A program made the translations under genes and the position numbers. 64,000 nucleotides of DNA, taken from NCBI RefSeq assembly GCF_022842375.1, contig NZ_JALHPR010000001.1:186001-250000 (forward strand). Reading direction: 5' to 3'. Origin of the DNA: Elioraea sp. (GTDB lineage: Bacteria > Pseudomonadota > Alphaproteobacteria > Acetobacterales > Acetobacteraceae). The notes beneath the pieces were generated by a model. It saw only the letters and a list, made by a program, of their open reading frames with translations. It made no database searches and was not told the origin of the DNA. This document shows positions 62,206-64,000 of the stretch, piece after piece. Numbering within the stretch: position 1 is the first letter of the stretch; each line of letters starts with the position of its first letter.

Positions 62206-63288
62206 ATGGCTGATGGACACCCGAACGGAACGAACGGGCACCGCAACGGTGGGCACTCGCCCGACGAGCTGCCGGTGCGGTTCGACCTGCTCACCGAGAA
62301 CCCTGTCTACAAGCCCTTCCGCTACCCCTGGGCCTATGACGCGTGGTTGACGCAGCAGCGCATCCACTGGCTACCCGAGGAAGTGCCGCTCGCCGATGAC
62401 GTGAAGGATTGGCACAAGAACCTTTCCGCCGGTGAGCGCAACCTGCTGTCGCAGATCTTCCGGTTCTTCACCCAGGCCGATGTCGAGGTGAACAACTGCT
62501 ACATGAAGCACTACAGCCAGGTGTTCAAACCCACCGAAGTGCTGATGATGCTCTCGGCGTTTTCCAACATCGAGACGGTGCACATCGCCGCCTACAGCCA
62601 CCTGCTCGACACCATCGGCATGCCGGAACTCGAGTACCAGGCCTTCCTCCGCTACAAGGAGATGAAGGACAAGTACGACTACATGCAGACCTTCCGGGTC
62701 GACAGCAAACCCGAGATCGCCAAGACGCTCGCCGCCTTCGGCGCCTTCACCGAGGGGCTGCAGCTCTTCGCCTCCTTCGCCATCCTCATGAACTTCCCCC
62801 GCTTCAACAAGATGAAGGGGATGGGCCAGATCGTCTCCTGGTCGGTGCGTGACGAGACGCTGCATTGCCTCAGCGTGATCCGCCTGTTCCGCACCTTCGT
62901 GCAGGAGAACCCCGAGATCTGGACGGACGAACTCCGCCGCGAAATCTATCTCATCTGCGCAACGATCGTCGAGCACGAGGATGCGTTCATCGACCTCGCC
63001 TTCGAGCTCGGCGGCGTCGAGGGGCTCGATGCGCCCTCGGTGAAGCAGTACATCCGCTTCATCGCCGATCGGCGCCTCGTGCAGCTCGGCCTCGAGCCGA
63101 TGTACCACGTCGCGAAGAATCCGCTGCCGTGGCTCGACGAGATGCTGAACGGCATCGAGCACACGAACTTCTTCGAGAACCGCGCGACCGAGTATTCCAA
63201 GGCCTCGACCGTCGGCACGTGGGAGGAGGCGTTCGCGGATGCCACCTTCACCGACAAGCAGCCGAGCGGGGCGATCGCGCTCGCCTGA
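62206..63288 (+). CDS. nrdB: Ribonucleoside-diphosphate reductase, beta subunit (tyrosyl radical)
   Basis: 360 residues. The di-iron ligands and radical site are in place: Asp in FFTQADVEV, Glu and His with the radical Tyr in NIETVHIAAYSHLL, Glu in TEGLQLFASF, and Glu and His in RDETLHCL. Thus it is a tyrosyl-radical class I subunit. The N-terminal ~25 residues are Gly/Asn/His-rich and the core starts at PVRFDLLTENP. There is no ATP-cone on this chain either. GGGAGAC precedes the ATG at 62206. Confidence 0.94.
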   Translation: MADGHPNGTNGHRNGGHSPDELPVRFDLLTENPVYKPFRYPWAYDAWLTQQRIHWLPEEVPLADDVKDWHKNLSAGERNLLSQIFRFFTQADVEVNNCYMKHYSQVFKPTEVLMMLSAFSNIETVHIAAYSHLLDTIGMPELEYQAFLRYKEMKDKYDYMQTFRVDSKPEIAKTLAAFGAFTEGLQLFASFAILMNFPRFNKMKGMGQIVSWSVRDETLHCLSVIRLFRTFVQENPEIWTDELRREIYLICATIVEHEDAFIDLAFELGGVEGLDAPSVKQYIRFIADRRLVQLGLEPMYHVAKNPLPWLDEMLNGIEHTNFFENRATEYSKASTVGTWEEAFADATFTDKQPSGAIALA

Positions 63289-63470
63289 CCGCGTTGCCGC
63301 AGTGTGCTGGGCGTGATGCTGCGAGCGTGATGCTGCGCTGCGGCATCACGGTCCCGTCACGCGGCTGCGGTGAGGGGTTCAGTTGCGTGGTGATTCCGCG
63401 CTAGTCTCATGCTTCGTGAAGGCAGGGCTTGGGGCGAGCGTGGTGGCGTTCGCGGCCGGAGAGGGATGTC

Positions 63471-63752
63471 ATGGGTGTCGACGATGCTGAACTTGAACAT
63501 CCGGCGCGGGAAGGGGTACGGCACCCGCCGCGCTACAGCCGCCGCCTGTCGGACAAGATCCTGATTGCGTTCCACCACGCGTGCGACCAGGGCGATTTCG
63601 AGGTTGGCGAGCAACTGCTGCACATCCTCGAGATGATGCTGACGCGCCGCCCGCTCTCTCCCGACACGAACCGGCGGAAGAACATGGAGAGCCTGGTCGC
63701 CGCGCATGAGCGGCTCTGGCACCTCCGCCACCCCGAGGCGCGCGACGACTGA
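63471..63752 (+). CDS. Small conserved protein of unknown function
   Basis: 93 residues. After a variable N-terminus it has a helical core: SRRLSDKILIAFHHACDQGD, VGEQLLHILEMMLTR, RKNMESLVAAHERLWHLRHP. Such short helical proteins with the ACDQGDxExGEQLL pattern recur in Rhodospirillales genomes as hypothetical genes. The ATG at 63471 has GGAGAGGG upstream. No partner or pathway is evident; it follows nrdB but is 182 bp away. Confidence 0.75.
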   Translation: MGVDDAELEHPAREGVRHPPRYSRRLSDKILIAFHHACDQGDFEVGEQLLHILEMMLTRRPLSPDTNRRKNMESLVAAHERLWHLRHPEARDD

Positions 63753-63774
63753 GCCGCCGCGCCGTGCGCTCCAG

Positions 63775-64000
63775 TCAGCGGAACGGGATGCGCACGCCGA
63801 ACTCAGCCCCGCCGCCGCCGTGGGGGCCATAGCCCCAACCCTGCCCGTAGCCATGGCCGTAGGGCACCGCGTAGCCGGGGATGACAATGACCGGCGGCGG
63901 GCGATAGGCGCGCGGTGGCAAGATGATGACCGCCGGCGGGCGATAGCCCCAGCCGCCGCCATGCCCCCAACTCGGCCCGTGTCCCCAGCCGGGCCCATGG
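63775..64000 (-). CDS. Gly/Tyr/His-rich secreted-type protein, C-terminal part (5' end beyond window)
   Basis: The last ~74 residues, read on the minus strand to a TGA at 63777-63775: GPGWGHGPSWGHGGGWGYRP, PPAVIILPPRAYRPPPVIVI, PGYAVPYGHGYGQGWGYG and the end EFGVRIPFR. The composition is that of small exported Gly/Tyr-rich or PXPV-type proteins, often annotated as surface or metal-binding. The start and any signal peptide lie beyond the edge. Longer open frames on this strand in other frames lack such order and are shadows. Confidence 0.6.
   Translation of the reverse strand, partial: HGPGWGHGPSWGHGGGWGYRPPAVIILPPRAYRPPPVIVIPGYAVPYGHGYGQGWGYGPHGGGGAEFGVRIPFR

Noticed and set aside
1..64000. 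tRNA, rRNA, CRISPR arrays and insertion sequences
   Set aside because: None recognised by eye: no CCA-adjacent cloverleaf patterns, no regular spaced repeats and no transposase motifs. A tool-based scan (tRNAscan-SE, CRISPR finder) could overturn this.

Overview
The window is very GC-rich alphaproteobacterial DNA. SecA with a C-terminal zinc tail, a single-frame AroK-AroB fusion, FNR/FixK-type boxes, an NrdR box and several small proteins of Rhodospirillales type suggest a chromosomal segment of an Acetobacteraceae-like bacterium (inferred from gene content; no 16S gene is present). I saw no tRNA, rRNA, CRISPR array, transposase or integrase beyond the housekeeping XerD.

Layout. Positions 1-12007 are housekeeping: the 3' part of secA, a Crp-like regulator, a secreted acetolactate-decarboxylase-like protein, a GNAT enzyme, a secreted Cys-containing protein, a MAPEG protein, accA, xerD, a small membrane protein, the aroK-aroB fusion, nadK, a nitrilase-family amidase, a one-helix membrane protein and moaA.

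Positions 12414-39238 are one long co-directional block of 22 genes, many joined by ATGA overlaps. It encodes an extracellular contractile injection system (eCIS, a phage-tail-like nanosyringe): sheath, one inner tube, a gp51-like chaperone, a Pro/Ala-rich linker protein, a Pvc16-type cap, an AAA+ ATPase, a 74-residue protein, three tandem candidate cargo proteins, CIS7-like tube initiator, gp53/LysM-like protein, gpD-like hub, gpV-like spike, an orphan 89-residue protein, gp25, two gpJ-type wedge proteins, a gpI-like protein and a large beta-helix protein. I find no tape-measure gene and no PAAR tip. The cargo candidates share an N-terminal leader. Two continue into a DUF4157 (eCIS core) domain and one of these has a second HExxH motif near its C-terminus. 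The third carries the leader without the DUF4157 core. This locus is the most interesting part of the window.

Positions 39235-50366 are a catabolic region. Seven minus-strand genes form an apparent operon: sugar-type ABC transporter (binding protein, two permeases, ATPase), SDR, Ldh2-type dehydrogenase and VOC protein. Divergent from it is an HpcH/HpaI aldolase. An RraA-like protein, a class II aldolase and an M20 hydrolase follow. The arrangement fits uptake and breakdown of a sugar acid or related hydroxy-acid, but the substrate is not evident.

Positions 50599-64000 hold a DUF1127 protein and LysR regulator (divergent), hemN with an FNR/FixK-type box, an M24 peptidase, a D-2-hydroxyacid dehydrogenase, an AspT/YidE-type transporter, a sulfide:quinone oxidoreductase with a perfect FNR-type box, a small membrane protein, a decayed chemoreceptor gene, nrdA and nrdB behind an NrdR-like box, a small conserved protein, and the 3' end of a Gly/Tyr/His-rich protein gene. 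The FNR-type boxes at hemN and sqr suggest a facultative micro-oxic lifestyle.
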